From positions 1 through 64,000 of the forward strand of contig NZ_LAYZ01000001.1 of assembly GCF_000986795.1 (NCBI RefSeq): a stretch of DNA of 64,000 nucleotides, in the 5' to 3' direction. The notes under the pieces were generated by a model. It saw nothing but the letters and a program-made list of their open reading frames with translations, searched no databases and had not been told where the DNA came from. Position 1 is the first letter of the stretch; each line of letters starts with the position of its first letter. A program made the position numbers and the translations under genes. Positions 7,718-16,327 of the stretch are shown piece after piece. The stretch comes from Salinicoccus sediminis. GTDB lineage: Bacteria; Bacillota; Bacilli; Staphylococcales; Salinicoccaceae.

Positions 7718-8383
7718 ATGAAATATAAAAGTGTATTTGACATTATCGGACCGGTGATGGTCGGACCATCATCCTCCCACACCGCCGGGGCGGCGAGGAT
7801 CGGGCTCCTCGCCCGCAGCCTGTTCGGCGGACAGCCGGATCATGTGGATATATACCTTTACGGCTCATTCAAAGATACGTACAGGGGACACGGCACCGAT
7901 GTCGCACTCATCGGCGGGCTGCTCGGCTTCGACACTGATGATGACCGTATCATCACAGCGGAGGAAAAGGCCAGGGAAGCCGGCATGCATGTCCAGTTCA
8001 TAGAGATGGAGGAGGAACGCTCACACCCGAATACTGCACTCCTGCATCTCGTCAAAGGAAAGGAGCGGCTGACGGTGGAGGGCATCTCCATCGGTGGCGG
8101 CAAGATTGAGCTTGTGAGCATCAATGATTATGACATCAATGTATCGGGCAACTATCCGACGCTCCTCATTTTCCACAAAGATACTTTCGGTACGATTGCG
8201 CGCGTAACGACGATACTCGGCAACAACGAGATAAACGTCAGCCAGATGAATGTATCACGCAAGGAAAAAGGGGACATTGCACTGATGACGATCGAACTCG
8301 ATGATGTAATCGAAGATTACATCATCGAAGAGATAAATGGAGCAGAAGGCGTTGACAGAGTCATAGAAATGAAAGAAAGTTAG
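7718..8383 (+). CDS. sdaAB: L-serine dehydratase, iron-sulfur dependent, beta subunit
   Basis: Together with SdaAA converts L-serine to pyruvate and ammonia. The 221-residue subunit has the N-terminal beta domain with GPVMVGPSSSHTAGAARIG and a C-terminal ACT domain (about 148-220, FGTIARVTTILGNNEINVSQM) that probably binds serine or another effector. The start at 7718 follows GAGGAGG; the upstream extension overlaps the fakA terminator. The order fakA-sdaAB-sdaAA-recG is that of Bacillus subtilis. Confidence 0.94.
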   Translation: MKYKSVFDIIGPVMVGPSSSHTAGAARIGLLARSLFGGQPDHVDIYLYGSFKDTYRGHGTDVALIGGLLGFDTDDDRIITAEEKAREAGMHVQFIEMEEERSHPNTALLHLVKGKERLTVEGISIGGGKIELVSINDYDINVSGNYPTLLIFHKDTFGTIARVTTILGNNEINVSQMNVSRKEKGDIALMTIELDDVIEDYIIEEINGAEGVDRVIEMKES

Positions 8384-8396
8384 GAGGGTCTGATAT

Positions 8397-9269
8397 ATGT
8401 TCAACAGTATAGATCAATTGGTGGAAGCGGCTGTAACACAGGAGAAGTCAATTGCGGATGTGATGATCAGCCAGGAGATGGAGGTGACAGGCCGCTCTTA
8501 CCTTGATGTGTATAAAGATATGGAAAGAAACCTTGAAGTGATGGAATCCGCAGTGGAGGAAGGCATCGGCGGTGTCACCAGCACGACCGGGCTGACGGGT
8601 ATGGACGCTGTGAAGATGCAGAAATACATCGACAGCGGTAAAGGACTGAGCGGCGATCTCACGCTTTACGCAATCGCCCACGCGGTCAGTACCAACGAAG
8701 TGAACGCAGCGATGGGCAAGATCTGCGCGACACCGACCGCAGGATCCGCGGGCGTCGTGCCCGGTGTATTGTTTGCCATGAAGGAGAAACATGACGTGTC
8801 CCGCGAGGACATGGTCAAATTCCTGTTCACTTCAGGGGCGTTCGGCTTCGTAGTGGCGAACAACGCAAGCATCTCGGGTGCCGCAGGCGGCTGCCAGGCG
8901 GAAGTGGGCAGTGCGAGCGCAATGGCGGCAGCCGCCCTCGTTGAAATGGCGGGCGGCACTCCGGCAATGAGTGCACACGGCTTTGCCATCGCACTTAAAA
9001 ATATGCTCGGTCTGGTCTGCGACCCGGTGGCGGGGCTTGTGGAGGTTCCGTGTGTGAAGCGTAACGCAGCAGGTGCAAGTAATGCCCTCACTGCAGCAGA
9101 CATGTCGCTTGCCGGCATCGAATCAAGGATTCCCGCGGATGAGGTTCTGGAAGCGATGTACAAGATCGGCCTCACGATGCCGTCGGCACTGCGTGAGACT
9201 GGACGCGGCGGTCTGGCGGGTACTCCGACCGGCCAGCGCCTGAAACAGGAAATATTCGGTGGTCAGTAA
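8397..9269 (+). CDS. sdaAA: L-serine dehydratase, iron-sulfur dependent, alpha subunit
   Basis: Catalytic subunit of the two-part serine dehydratase. The 290-residue protein contains the conserved cysteine segments that hold the 4Fe-4S cluster and substrate: GKICATPTAGSAG, GAAGGCQAEVGSA and CDPVAGLVEVPC. It lies 13 bases after sdaAB behind TAGGAGG and ends in a one-base overlap (TAATG) with recG, so translation of recG is probably coupled. Confidence 0.95.
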   Translation: MFNSIDQLVEAAVTQEKSIADVMISQEMEVTGRSYLDVYKDMERNLEVMESAVEEGIGGVTSTTGLTGMDAVKMQKYIDSGKGLSGDLTLYAIAHAVSTNEVNAAMGKICATPTAGSAGVVPGVLFAMKEKHDVSREDMVKFLFTSGAFGFVVANNASISGAAGGCQAEVGSASAMAAAALVEMAGGTPAMSAHGFAIALKNMLGLVCDPVAGLVEVPCVKRNAAGASNALTAADMSLAGIESRIPADEVLEAMYKIGLTMPSALRETGRGGLAGTPTGQRLKQEIFGGQ

Positions 9270-11242
9270 TGGCCGCGATGTACCAGGTCATCACACCGCA
9301 GAAACCGGCGGCCATCCTGAAGGGCGTCGGTCCGAAAGTGGCGGAAAAACTCAGTTCAATAGGGATTGAGACTGTGAACGATGTGCTTTTCCATCTGCCG
9401 GCGAACTATGAGAATCTGAGCGTCATGAACTTGGCCGATGCAGAGAATAACGATAAGGTCACTGTGATGGGGACCGTCATGACAGAACCTGCCGTCGCCT
9501 ACTTCAGAGGCGGGAAAAACCGCCTGACGGTTTTCATGGAAATCGACGGCATCTATGTAAAGGTGACATTCTTCAACCAGCCCTATCTGAAAGATAAACT
9601 TATCGTGGGGGAAGAGGCCAGACTGTCGGGGAAATATCTCAAGCACAAGCTTGAAATCAATGGACAGAGGCTGATATACGAAGCGGGCGGCGGATTCCGC
9701 GTGACGTACCCCATGGGGAAAGTGATGCATTCGAAGACTTTCAATAAGATTGTCGCTGAAGTCTTTGGTGGTTTTTCATTCAACTACGATCTCCCTGAAA
9801 CCGTCAAGGCAAAGTACCGTCTGCTGTCGGTGAGAGAGGCTCTCAGGCTGATCCATTTTCCGAAAAGCCCCGCTGACATAAAAGAGGGGCGCCGGACGAT
9901 CAAGTTTTACGAACTGTTCATGTTCCAGCTCAGATTGATGGAGAAACGGCAGAAAGAGCGGGTGAGGAACGAGCGTTATATCATAGACTATGATATTGAT
10001 GAACTGAAAGCTTTCATCGATACTCTGCCGTTCGGTCTCACGGGGGACCAGAAGAAGTGCACCAATGAAATATGCCGGGACCTGAAACAGAATGTATCAA
10101 TGCATCGGCTGCTGCAGGGGGATGTCGGAAGCGGCAAGACGATTGTCGCGGGCATCGCTGCATATGCAGTGAAGACAATCGGTGAACAGACGGCGGTAAT
10201 GGTGCCGACGGAGGTACTTGCAAACCAGCACTATCAGTCCTTCACTGATACGTTCGAGGACCGTCTCACGATTGCCAAACTGACCGGTACAACGACAAGG
10301 AAGGAAAAGATGGAGATTGTGAGCCGGCTTGAGTCGGGTGAAATCGATCTGATCGTGGGTACGCACGCATTGATCGAAGATGATGTGCTGTTCAACCGGC
10401 TTTCCCTCATCATCACCGATGAGCAGCACCGCTTCGGTGTCAACCAACGCAAACGGCTGAACGACAAGGCGCACCGCAAGAACGTGCTCTACATGACGGC
10501 AACGCCGATACCGAGGACACTTTCAATCACAACTTTTGGAGACATGGATGTCTCAATCATCAGGGAAATGCCGAAAGGGCGCAAACCGGTCGAAACATAC
10601 TGGAGGCGCTATGATGAGGTGGATGAAGTGATGGCGTCCATCGCCTCGGAAGTGAGAAAGGGGCACAGTGCCTACATCGTCGCTCCGCTGATTGAAGAGT
10701 CCGAGACACTCGATCTTAAAAATGTCCAGGAAATCTACCACATGTTCCTCGACTGCTTCGGGGAGGAACAGGTTGAACTGGTGCACGGGCGCATGAAACC
10801 GGCAGAAAAGAATGAAGGCATGGGCCGTTTCGAACGGCTCGAGAAACCCGTTCTTGTCTCTACAACAGTGATCGAAGTCGGCATAAATGTCCCGAACGCA
10901 ACATATATGGTGATCTTCAATGCCGAACGCTTCGGCCTCTCCACACTGCATCAGCTGCGCGGCAGAGTCGGCAGGAGCGATATGCAGAGCTACTGCGCCC
11001 TCATCAGCGATCCGAAAACCGAGAATGCGAAACAGAGAATCGATATAATGACGTCCACGACCGATGGTTTCGAACTCAGTGAACAGGACCTTGAGATGCG
11101 GGGTCCCGGCGACTACTTCGGCGTCAGACAGAGCGGTCTGCCCGAATTCAAGGTTGCAGATCTTGCTGAAGATTACCGGATCCTCGAGCATGCACGCCTC
11201 AGTGCAATCGAACTGTCCGGAGAAATGAGGGAAGATGCATGA
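9269..11242 (+). CDS. recG: ATP-dependent DNA helicase RecG
   Basis: RecG remodels stalled replication forks and branched DNA. The 657-residue protein shows an N-terminal wedge with helix-hairpin-helix (LKGVGPKVAEKL), an OB-fold, then superfamily 2 helicase motifs: GDVGSGKT, the DEQHRFG box, TATPIPRT, and the C-terminal QLRGRVGRS motif. Length is close to other Firmicutes. The ATG overlaps the sdaAA stop; an alternative ATG nine bases later is possible. The end overlaps the sortase start by four bases. Confidence 0.95.
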   Translation: MAAMYQVITPQKPAAILKGVGPKVAEKLSSIGIETVNDVLFHLPANYENLSVMNLADAENNDKVTVMGTVMTEPAVAYFRGGKNRLTVFMEIDGIYVKVTFFNQPYLKDKLIVGEEARLSGKYLKHKLEINGQRLIYEAGGGFRVTYPMGKVMHSKTFNKIVAEVFGGFSFNYDLPETVKAKYRLLSVREALRLIHFPKSPADIKEGRRTIKFYELFMFQLRLMEKRQKERVRNERYIIDYDIDELKAFIDTLPFGLTGDQKKCTNEICRDLKQNVSMHRLLQGDVGSGKTIVAGIAAYAVKTIGEQTAVMVPTEVLANQHYQSFTDTFEDRLTIAKLTGTTTRKEKMEIVSRLESGEIDLIVGTHALIEDDVLFNRLSLIITDEQHRFGVNQRKRLNDKAHRKNVLYMTATPIPRTLSITTFGDMDVSIIREMPKGRKPVETYWRRYDEVDEVMASIASEVRKGHSAYIVAPLIEESETLDLKNVQEIYHMFLDCFGEEQVELVHGRMKPAEKNEGMGRFERLEKPVLVSTTVIEVGINVPNATYMVIFNAERFGLSTLHQLRGRVGRSDMQSYCALISDPKTENAKQRIDIMTSTTDGFELSEQDLEMRGPGDYFGVRQSGLPEFKVADLAEDYRILEHARLSAIELSGEMREDA

Positions 11243-11883
11243 GAATTTTCCTGAGACTGGCCGGTGTCGCGATGATAATTTCAGCTGCCGTCCTTTTCTT
11301 CTGGCAGGACATACGTGAATTTTTCACCGACAGGGTCAATGACCGCATCATCGAAGCCTATCAGAATGGTGAGTCGTCGGTGGACGTCGGGCGCTTCGAA
11401 TCGATGATCACCGGCGTCAGTACAAAAACCGGGGATGATGGTGAAGAAGCCCCCGGGGGCATCGATATCGGCGAAGGGATGGCCGGCGTAATGAAAATAG
11501 ACTCCGCCGCCATCAATGAACCGGTATTCGAGGGCCCCGTCACCGAGGATAAGATGAAAAGCGGCGTCTCATTCGTGCATGAAACGGACCACCTTGATAT
11601 GCAGAACATACCGATTGCCGGCCACCGCGTTGAAGGCGCCGGCATCCGTTTCAACTATCTGGACCGGGCGTCGGTCGGCGACCGGATTGAATTCATAACT
11701 GAGGATGGCACACGCGTATACGAAATCACCGATATATTTGATGTGAATCCATCCCAGGTGGAAGTCATGGACCAGCGGGAGGGCCAGCCGCAGCAGCTCA
11801 CACTGATTACATGCGAGGACTACAACCCGGAGACGCTCCTTTTCGAAAAAAGGATGATCGTGAAAGCGACGATAGTGGAATGA
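11239..11883 (+). CDS. srtA: Class A sortase
   Basis: Sortase A anchors LPXTG surface proteins to peptidoglycan outside the membrane. The 214-residue protein has an N-terminal signal anchor (about 4-22), a short extracellular linker and the sortase beta barrel. The catalytic triad is visible: His129 in PIAGHR, Cys192 in TLITCEDYN and Arg205 in FEKRMIV. The spacing and the TLITC-x-DYN-x-x-T pattern match staphylococcal SrtA. It overlaps recG by four bases (ATGA) and is followed by a terminator, so it is read from the recG transcript. Location between recG and fapR is unusual for the family. Confidence 0.92.
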   Translation: MRIFLRLAGVAMIISAAVLFFWQDIREFFTDRVNDRIIEAYQNGESSVDVGRFESMITGVSTKTGDDGEEAPGGIDIGEGMAGVMKIDSAAINEPVFEGPVTEDKMKSGVSFVHETDHLDMQNIPIAGHRVEGAGIRFNYLDRASVGDRIEFITEDGTRVYEITDIFDVNPSQVEVMDQREGQPQQLTLITCEDYNPETLLFEKRMIVKATIVE

Positions 11884-11891
11884 AAGTTGCA

Positions 11892-11925
11892 ATGGTTACT
11901 TCCTGAGAGAAGCAGCCATTTTTTT
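11892..11925 (+). terminator. Terminator after srtA
   Basis: Imperfect stem ATGGTTACTTC / GAAGCAGCCAT with a run of seven T residues; it separates the recG-srtA unit from the fapR operon. Confidence 0.75.
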
Positions 11926-11947
11926 GTGACCTTTATATCAATTTTAT

Positions 11948-11976
11948 TTGAAATCAGAAAGTCACTTATATATACT
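11948..11976 (+). promoter_or_regulatory. Promoter of the fapR-plsX-fabD-fabG-acpP operon
   Basis: TTGAAA (11948-11953), exactly 17 bases, TATACT (11971-11976). The FapR operator starts four bases after the -10 box, so bound repressor would cover the transcription start. Confidence 0.8.
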
Positions 11977-11980
11977 GATG

Positions 11981-11997
11981 TTAGTACCAACTACTAA
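11981..11997 (+). promoter_or_regulatory. FapR operator
   Basis: TTAGTACCAACTACTAA is a palindrome with perfect six-base arms (TTAGTA/TACTAA), the known FapR operator pattern. It lies between the -10 box and the fapR start. FapR repression is released by malonyl-CoA, so the operon is autoregulated by the supply of fatty acid precursor. Confidence 0.9.
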
Positions 11998-12010
11998 ATG
12001 AGGTCATCAC

Positions 12011-12592
12011 ATGGCAAGATACAAAAAAAAGGAACGGCAGGAACTCCTTTTGGAGAAGGTATCCACAGATCCTTTCCTGACGGATGAAAAGCTGAGCGAA
12101 GTTTTTGAAGTCAGCATACAGACGATCCGTCTGGACCGCCTCGAACTCAACATTCCTGAACTCAGGGAGCGGATCAAGCATGTTGCGAGGGAAGAGACGG
12201 AAAAGATAAGGAGCCTTTCACTCCAGGAAGTCATCGGTGAAATAATTGATATAGAACTGAATGATCATGCACTGTCGCTGTTCATAGTGGAAGACGGGCA
12301 TGTATTCCAGAAGAATAAGATCACCCGGGGACATTATCTTTTTGCCCAGGCGAATTCGCTGTGTGTAGCGGTGATTGATGAGCCGCTGGCACTGACGAAG
12401 TCAGCCGACATAGAATTCACCCGGGCATCGAAGCTCGGTGACAAGGTGATCTCCAAAGCGGTGGTTGAGAAGATGGATGGGCATACGGCGATAATCACCG
12501 TGACATCCAGAGTGGAACAGAAACTTGTCTTCAAAGGGCGGTTTGAAATGTATTACACAGATGAAACTGATGAAGGTGAAAAAAATGGTTAA
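12011..12592 (+). CDS. fapR: Fatty acid biosynthesis transcriptional repressor FapR
   Basis: The 193-residue protein has an N-terminal DeoR-like helix-turn-helix (about 25-50, [19 protein letters not shown]) and a C-terminal hot-dog fold domain that binds malonyl-CoA. It represses fatty acid and phospholipid genes in Bacillus and Staphylococcus. The operator directly upstream shows autoregulation. Start ATGGCAAGATAC after a GAGG site. The end overlaps plsX by eight bases. Confidence 0.94.
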   Translation: MARYKKKERQELLLEKVSTDPFLTDEKLSEVFEVSIQTIRLDRLELNIPELRERIKHVAREETEKIRSLSLQEVIGEIIDIELNDHALSLFIVEDGHVFQKNKITRGHYLFAQANSLCVAVIDEPLALTKSADIEFTRASKLGDKVISKAVVEKMDGHTAIITVTSRVEQKLVFKGRFEMYYTDETDEGEKNG

Positions 12593-13565
12593 AGTGGCAG
12601 TAGATCTGATGGGCGGTGACAACGCCCCTGCTGAAATTGAAAAGGGTGTCCTGGCCGCCGTCGGGGAAGATGAAACACTGGAAGTGAAGCTGTACGGCAC
12701 AAAGGGCGCATATACGGGGGATCATCCACGTGTCGAATTCATAGAAGTGACGGAAAAGATAGAGTCGGATGATGACCCCGTCCGCTCTGTCAGAAGAAAA
12801 AAGGACAGCTCGCTTGTCAGGGCCTGCAAGGCGGTCAAAGACGGAGAAGTCGCGGCATGTGTCTCGGCAGGAAACACCGGGGCGCTGATGAGTGCCGGAC
12901 TTTTTGTCGTCGGGCGCATCCGCGGAATCGAACGGCCGGCGATCGGCACCCTGCTGCCGAGCACTGACGGACGCGGCATGATGCTTCTGGATATGGGGGC
13001 CAATGCTGAAAACAAACCGAAGCATCTCGAGCAGTTTGCGGTAATGGCGGATATATACATGCGTGAAATTGCGGGGCGTGATAATCCGACTGTGGGACTG
13101 GTCAATAACGGCAGTGAAGAGAACAAGGGCAGTGAACTGACCAAGGAGACATTCAAACTGCTCCGGGAGAGCGATATGAATTTCATCGGCAACTTTGAAA
13201 CGCGTGACATCCTCTCAGGGGATGTCGATATCGCGGTGACGGACGGTTTTACGGGAAATGTCGTACTGAAGACGATTGAGGGGACGGCTTCTGCGCTCAT
13301 GAGTGAAATCAAGGACGTTTTCCTTAAGAGTACAAAGAACAAGATGGCCGCAATGGTCCTTAAAAATGACTTCAAGGCCGTGAAGGATCTGCTGGATTAC
13401 CGTCAGTACGGCGGCGCACCGCTTCTCGGGCTTGACGGCAATGTGCTCAAGGCACACGGGTCCAGCGACTCCGTCGCCATCGTCTCAGCCCTCAGGCAGG
13501 CAAGGAAGATGGCGGATTCACAGGCCATTTCAAAAATCAAAGAGAGAATCGAGGAGAATGCATGA
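12585..13565 (+). CDS. plsX: Phosphate acyltransferase PlsX
   Basis: Makes acyl-phosphate from acyl-ACP for the glycerol phosphate acyltransferase PlsY, the first committed branch from fatty acid synthesis to phospholipids. The 326-residue protein begins [15 protein letters not shown] and has the [12 protein letters not shown] and [12 protein letters not shown] motifs. The start overlaps the fapR stop behind GAAGGTG; the longer in-frame start lies well inside fapR. It overlaps fabD by four bases. Confidence 0.95.
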   Translation: MVKVAVDLMGGDNAPAEIEKGVLAAVGEDETLEVKLYGTKGAYTGDHPRVEFIEVTEKIESDDDPVRSVRRKKDSSLVRACKAVKDGEVAACVSAGNTGALMSAGLFVVGRIRGIERPAIGTLLPSTDGRGMMLLDMGANAENKPKHLEQFAVMADIYMREIAGRDNPTVGLVNNGSEENKGSELTKETFKLLRESDMNFIGNFETRDILSGDVDIAVTDGFTGNVVLKTIEGTASALMSEIKDVFLKSTKNKMAAMVLKNDFKAVKDLLDYRQYGGAPLLGLDGNVLKAHGSSDSVAIVSALRQARKMADSQAISKIKERIEENA

Positions 13566-14467
13566 AACGACTGATACTATTCCCGGGACAGGGCGCCCAG
13601 TACAGCGGGATGGCAAAAGACATCTATGAATCATCCTCAGAAGGACGCACGGTCCTGGATGAAATTTTCATGAACGTGGATTTTGATCTGAAATCGATCA
13701 TGTTCGAGGAAGACACCCGTCTGAACCAGACGGAATACACACAGCCGGCATTGTTCGCCCACAGCATGGCGGTGCTTGCTGCCACCGGCATCAAAGGGGA
13801 CATGGTCCTCGGGCACAGCCTGGGCGAGCTCCCAGCGCTTGTGCATGCGGGTGTACTGAACATTCAGGACGGCATCAGGATCGTTGCGAAGCGCGGAGCG
13901 CTCATGAGCAAATCAGAGGGCGGCGGCATGGCTGCCGTCATCGGCATGGAGCTTGCCGATCTCGAGGAGTTGTGCGATGAGCTGTCCACAGATGGCCGGC
14001 GTGTGCAGCCTGCCAACCTGAATGCACCGGATCAGACGGTGGTCTCGGGGGATGCATCACTGGTTGAAGAATTCGCAGCGAAAGCGAAGGAAAGGGGCGC
14101 GAGGCGTGTCATGCCGCTCAACGTCTCGGGGGCATTCCACTCCCATCTGATGGAGGACGCCAAAAAGGAATTCAGCGAGTTCGTATCGGATATAGAATTC
14201 AGCGCGCCGGTCATACCGGTGATCCAGAATGTGTCCGCGAAGCCGGAGACGGATCCGGATGTCATCAAGGCACAGCTCATTGAACAGATGACAAGTCCTG
14301 TCCGCTTCACAGAGTGTGTCCAGGCAGCGGTGTCAGAAGGAGCGGAGGAAGCAGTGGAAGTCGGGCCAAAGAAAGTCCTGAGCGGACTGATGAGAAAAAT
14401 AGACCGTTCCGTAAATACGGTGAATATCGATACGATGGAACAGGCAAAGGAGTTTCTGAATGAGTAA
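13562..14467 (+). CDS. fabD: Malonyl CoA-acyl carrier protein transacylase
   Basis: Loads malonyl groups from malonyl-CoA onto ACP. The 301-residue protein shows [13 protein letters not shown] at the start, the nucleophile motif GHSLGE, and the later conserved histidine in SGAFHSHLM. Start overlaps the plsX stop (ATGA), end overlaps fabG by eight bases, so the operon is tightly coupled. Confidence 0.95.
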   Translation: MKRLILFPGQGAQYSGMAKDIYESSSEGRTVLDEIFMNVDFDLKSIMFEEDTRLNQTEYTQPALFAHSMAVLAATGIKGDMVLGHSLGELPALVHAGVLNIQDGIRIVAKRGALMSKSEGGGMAAVIGMELADLEELCDELSTDGRRVQPANLNAPDQTVVSGDASLVEEFAAKAKERGARRVMPLNVSGAFHSHLMEDAKKEFSEFVSDIEFSAPVIPVIQNVSAKPETDPDVIKAQLIEQMTSPVRFTECVQAAVSEGAEEAVEVGPKKVLSGLMRKIDRSVNTVNIDTMEQAKEFLNE

Positions 14468-15194
14468 AATTGCATTGGTAACCGGTGCTTCACGCGGTAT
14501 AGGAAAAAGTATCGCGCTCAGCCTCGGTAAAGAGTATACTGTTATCGTGAACTATTCCGGGTCGAAGGAAAAAGCGGAGGAGACGGTGCGCGCGATTGCT
14601 GAGGCCGGCGGCGCTGCAGAGCCATACCAGTGTCACGTGCAGAACCATGATGATGTCAAGGCGATGATCAAATATATCACGGACACCTACGGCTCAATCG
14701 ACCTCGTCGTCAACAATGCAGGGGTCACCAAAGACAATCTCCTCATGAGGATGAAGTCCGACGAATGGGACCAGGTGATCGATGTGAACTTAAAAGGCGC
14801 ATTCAATGTGATACAGAGTGTGTCGAGGCCGATGATCCGTCAGAAGGGCGGCAGAATCATCAATATCTCAAGCATCGTCGGTTCTTTGGGCAATCCCGGG
14901 CAGACCAACTATGTCGCATCCAAGGCCGGCATAGACGGCATCACAAAATCAGTGGCGCGTGAGCTGGCACCCAAAGGCATTACCGTCAACGCTGTTGCCC
15001 CTGGCTTCATCGAAAGTGATATGACGGATGTCCTGTCTGAGGATATCAGAAGCCAGATGCTCTCCCAGATACCGCTCAATCATTTCGGTACTGTGGAGGA
15101 TATTGCGGAGACTGTGAAGTTCCTTGCATCGGATGCTGCGAAGTACATCACAGGCCAGACCATCCATGTCAACGGCGGTATGTACATGGGGTAG
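14460..15194 (+). CDS. fabG: 3-oxoacyl-[acyl-carrier-protein] reductase
   Basis: NADPH-dependent reduction of 3-ketoacyl-ACP in the elongation cycle. The 244-residue short-chain dehydrogenase has the cofactor motif [16 protein letters not shown], the catalytic Ser in [13 protein letters not shown], and [15 protein letters not shown] segment and the C-terminal GGMYMG complete the family pattern. Confidence 0.95.
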   Translation: MSKIALVTGASRGIGKSIALSLGKEYTVIVNYSGSKEKAEETVRAIAEAGGAAEPYQCHVQNHDDVKAMIKYITDTYGSIDLVVNNAGVTKDNLLMRMKSDEWDQVIDVNLKGAFNVIQSVSRPMIRQKGGRIINISSIVGSLGNPGQTNYVASKAGIDGITKSVARELAPKGITVNAVAPGFIESDMTDVLSEDIRSQMLSQIPLNHFGTVEDIAETVKFLASDAAKYITGQTIHVNGGMYMG

Positions 15195-15227
15195 GACCTG
15201 TGCTATTATTGGAGGGAGGTGAATTTG

Positions 15228-15464
15228 ATGGCAAACTTTGATAAAGTAAAAGACATTATTGTCGACAAACTTGGTATTGATGAAGAGAAAGTGACTCAGG
15301 AGGCATCTTTCAAAGATGACCTCGGCGCTGACTCTTTGGATATTGCTGAACTGGTTATGGAGCTCGAAGACGAATTCGAAATGGAAATTCCGGATGAGGA
15401 AGCTGAAAAGATCAACACAGTAGGCGATGCTCTTAACTACATTGACAAATTGGAAGCAAACTAA
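15228..15464 (+). CDS. acpP: Acyl carrier protein
   Basis: A 78-residue acidic four-helix protein with the phosphopantetheine attachment motif GADSLD (Ser about 38). It carries growing acyl chains for Fab enzymes and PlsX. The start ATG at 15228 sits eight bases after GGAGGGAGGT; a GTG inside that site was rejected. It is the last gene of the FapR-controlled operon. Confidence 0.96.
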   Translation: MANFDKVKDIIVDKLGIDEEKVTQEASFKDDLGADSLDIAELVMELEDEFEMEIPDEEAEKINTVGDALNYIDKLEAN

Positions 15465-15468
15465 TCAT

Positions 15469-15500
15469 AAAATCCACTTTCCGGAGTGGATTTTATTTTT
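15469..15500 (+). terminator. Terminator after acpP
   Basis: Perfect 10-base stem AAAATCCACT / AGTGGATTTT with six-base loop, followed by ATTTTT. Confidence 0.85.
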
Positions 15501-15559
15501 GTGTGAAAACTTTTATTAAACGGTATATTCATTTAGAATAAGATGATGGAGTGAGCGTT

Positions 15560-16327
15560 ATGGAATTTAAGGAAATAGAAAGTATAATTGAAAAAGATGA
15601 TCATGCCAAAGCCGGGCTTGCGTCCTTCCGCGGCGAACTGACGGGTTTTCTTGAACGTACGGATCTTGTGGTCGGTGATGAGGCACTCTATATGCAGGCC
15701 TTCATGCACAGCTCATATATAAACGATCTGCAGCTCAATAAAATCCATAATAACGAGAGACTGGAATTTCTCGGCGATGCAGTACTAGAATTGATGGTTT
15801 CAGACTATATATACAACAGGTTCAGCGAATTGCCGGAAGGCGATCTGACAAAGCTGAGAGCCAACATCGTGTGTGAACCCTCACTTGTAGTATTCGCCTC
15901 CAAACTGCGCATGGAGCCGCTCATCATGCTCGGCCGCGGAGAGGAAAAGACAGGCGGCAGGAAACGGCCTTCCATAATATCCGATACTTTCGAGGCGTTT
16001 CTCGGTGCGCTCTATCTGGATCAGGGAAGCGCGGCTGTATGGATGTTCCTCGAGAAGTTCGTCTTCCCCGAGGTGAAGGATGCGAAGTATAATGCAGTAG
16101 TCGATTACAAGACGGCGCTGCAGGAGCATATGCACAGAAATCACCGCCAAGCGGTGGAATACAGGCTCATGGAGTCGACGGGTCCGAGCCATGACAAGAC
16201 ATTTGTCACAGGCGTCTATATGGAGGACAGGCTGATTGGAAAAGGCTTCGGGCGCTCCAAAAAGGAATCCGAACAGCGTGCTGCCGAACAGGCATTGAGT
16301 GAAACGAATGGCGGGGAGAATCACTGA
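15560..16327 (+). CDS. rnc: Ribonuclease III
   Basis: Cleaves double-stranded RNA in rRNA processing and mRNA regulation. The 255-residue protein has the endonuclease signature NERLEFLGDAVLEL (about 61-74), a second acidic cluster ISDTFEAFLGALYLDQG, and a C-terminal double-stranded RNA-binding domain ending GKGFGRSKKESEQRAAEQAL. ATG 15560 is preceded by GGAG at the right distance; GTG nine bases earlier is less likely. It overlaps smc by one base. Confidence 0.94.
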   Translation: MEFKEIESIIEKDDHAKAGLASFRGELTGFLERTDLVVGDEALYMQAFMHSSYINDLQLNKIHNNERLEFLGDAVLELMVSDYIYNRFSELPEGDLTKLRANIVCEPSLVVFASKLRMEPLIMLGRGEEKTGGRKRPSIISDTFEAFLGALYLDQGSAAVWMFLEKFVFPEVKDAKYNAVVDYKTALQEHMHRNHRQAVEYRLMESTGPSHDKTFVTGVYMEDRLIGKGFGRSKKESEQRAAEQALSETNGGENH

